Positions 55,896-55,963 of a DNA stretch of 55,963 nt are shown piece after piece. Position 1 is the stretch's first letter. Every line of letters begins with the position of its first letter. The translations under genes and the position numbers were made by a program. This DNA comes from Astrothelium macrocarpum (lineage: Eukaryota > Ascomycota > Dothideomycetes > Trypetheliales > Trypetheliaceae). The stretch is from NCBI GenBank assembly GCA_021030915.1, contig JAGEMR010000170.1:1-55963 (forward strand). Direction: 5' to 3'. Below the pieces are notes generated by a model. The model had not been told where the DNA came from, did not search any database, and worked only from the letters and a program-made list of their open reading frames with translations.

Positions 55896-55963
55896 TGGAA
55901 TTAGACGGAACAGGTCGGATACCGCATTTAAGCAAGGAATTGAACTAAGGAAGCTCAGGAGGA
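55896..55963. other. Window end after STAND stop codon
   Basis: Other frames of these 68 bases give no convincing continuation of the ankyrin array. Too short to interpret. Confidence 0.5.

Noticed and set aside
1..55963. CRISPR arrays, operons, bacterial ribosome binding sites
   Set aside because: Spliceosomal introns and gene content are fungal; no regularly spaced identical repeats with spacers were seen.
1..55963. Secondary-metabolite gene cluster
   Set aside because: No polyketide synthase, NRPS, terpene cyclase, UstYa-type, P450 or transporter cluster; neighbouring genes belong to unrelated housekeeping functions.

Overview
The window looks like nuclear DNA of a filamentous ascomycete (Pezizomycotina). 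The genes are split by short introns, mostly 43-70 nt, with GTNNGN donors and branch-point-like CTRAC/CTAAC sequences. Individual promoters separate the genes, there are no operons, and the gene set is typically fungal: a SesA-like/NACHT/ankyrin receptor, HAM-2/Far11, Cbf1, a GH5 exo-1,3-glucanase and a Fot1-like transposase relic. I cannot name the class or genus.

Left part (1-11.6 kb). It opens with about 1 kb of extremely A/T-rich DNA that stops abruptly near 1015. Sparse, poorly recognisable genes follow: a 269-aa secreted protein (1977-2832), a multi-pass membrane protein with no visible start codon (minus strand, 3075-4197), a broken Fot1/pogo-like transposase (4577-5450), a secreted precursor with Kex2-like sites and repeated C-x-P...N-D-x/C cores (5837-6778), a tandem repeat of 118-bp units (8.18-8.55 kb) and an orphan gene (8753-9652). 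This is the accessory-looking part of the window.

Middle and right parts (11.6-52 kb). Conserved genes with long intergenic spacers follow: GH5 exo-beta-1,3-glucanase; Rad23; a four-TM serine-rich protein; a large AT-hook/proline-rich protein; eIF6 (Tif6), convergent with ESS2/DGCR14; Set2; GABA aminotransferase; HAM-2/Far11 of STRIPAK; a GH43-type hydrolase; the bHLH factor Cbf1; Orc5; and a fungal Na,K-ATPase-like P-type pump. Splice sites were placed by eye, and every multi-exon model listed as complete keeps reading frame through all junctions.

Right end (52-56 kb). A 980-aa STAND protein (SesA/NACHT_N-like domain, NACHT, four ankyrin repeats) stops close to the window edge.

The genes do not form one pathway. 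They cover proteostasis and repair (Rad23), ribosome biogenesis (eIF6), splicing (ESS2), chromatin (Set2, perhaps the AT-hook protein), replication (Orc5), wall and plant polysaccharide hydrolysis (GH5, GH43), signalling and fusion (HAM-2), the GABA shunt, ion transport and non-self recognition. I found no gene cluster that I would call a new system. The best leads are the Kex2-type Cys-repeat precursor, the odd AT block, the 118-bp repeat array, the altered M6 motif of the ATPase and the recurrent GC and G-skew patches inside genes.
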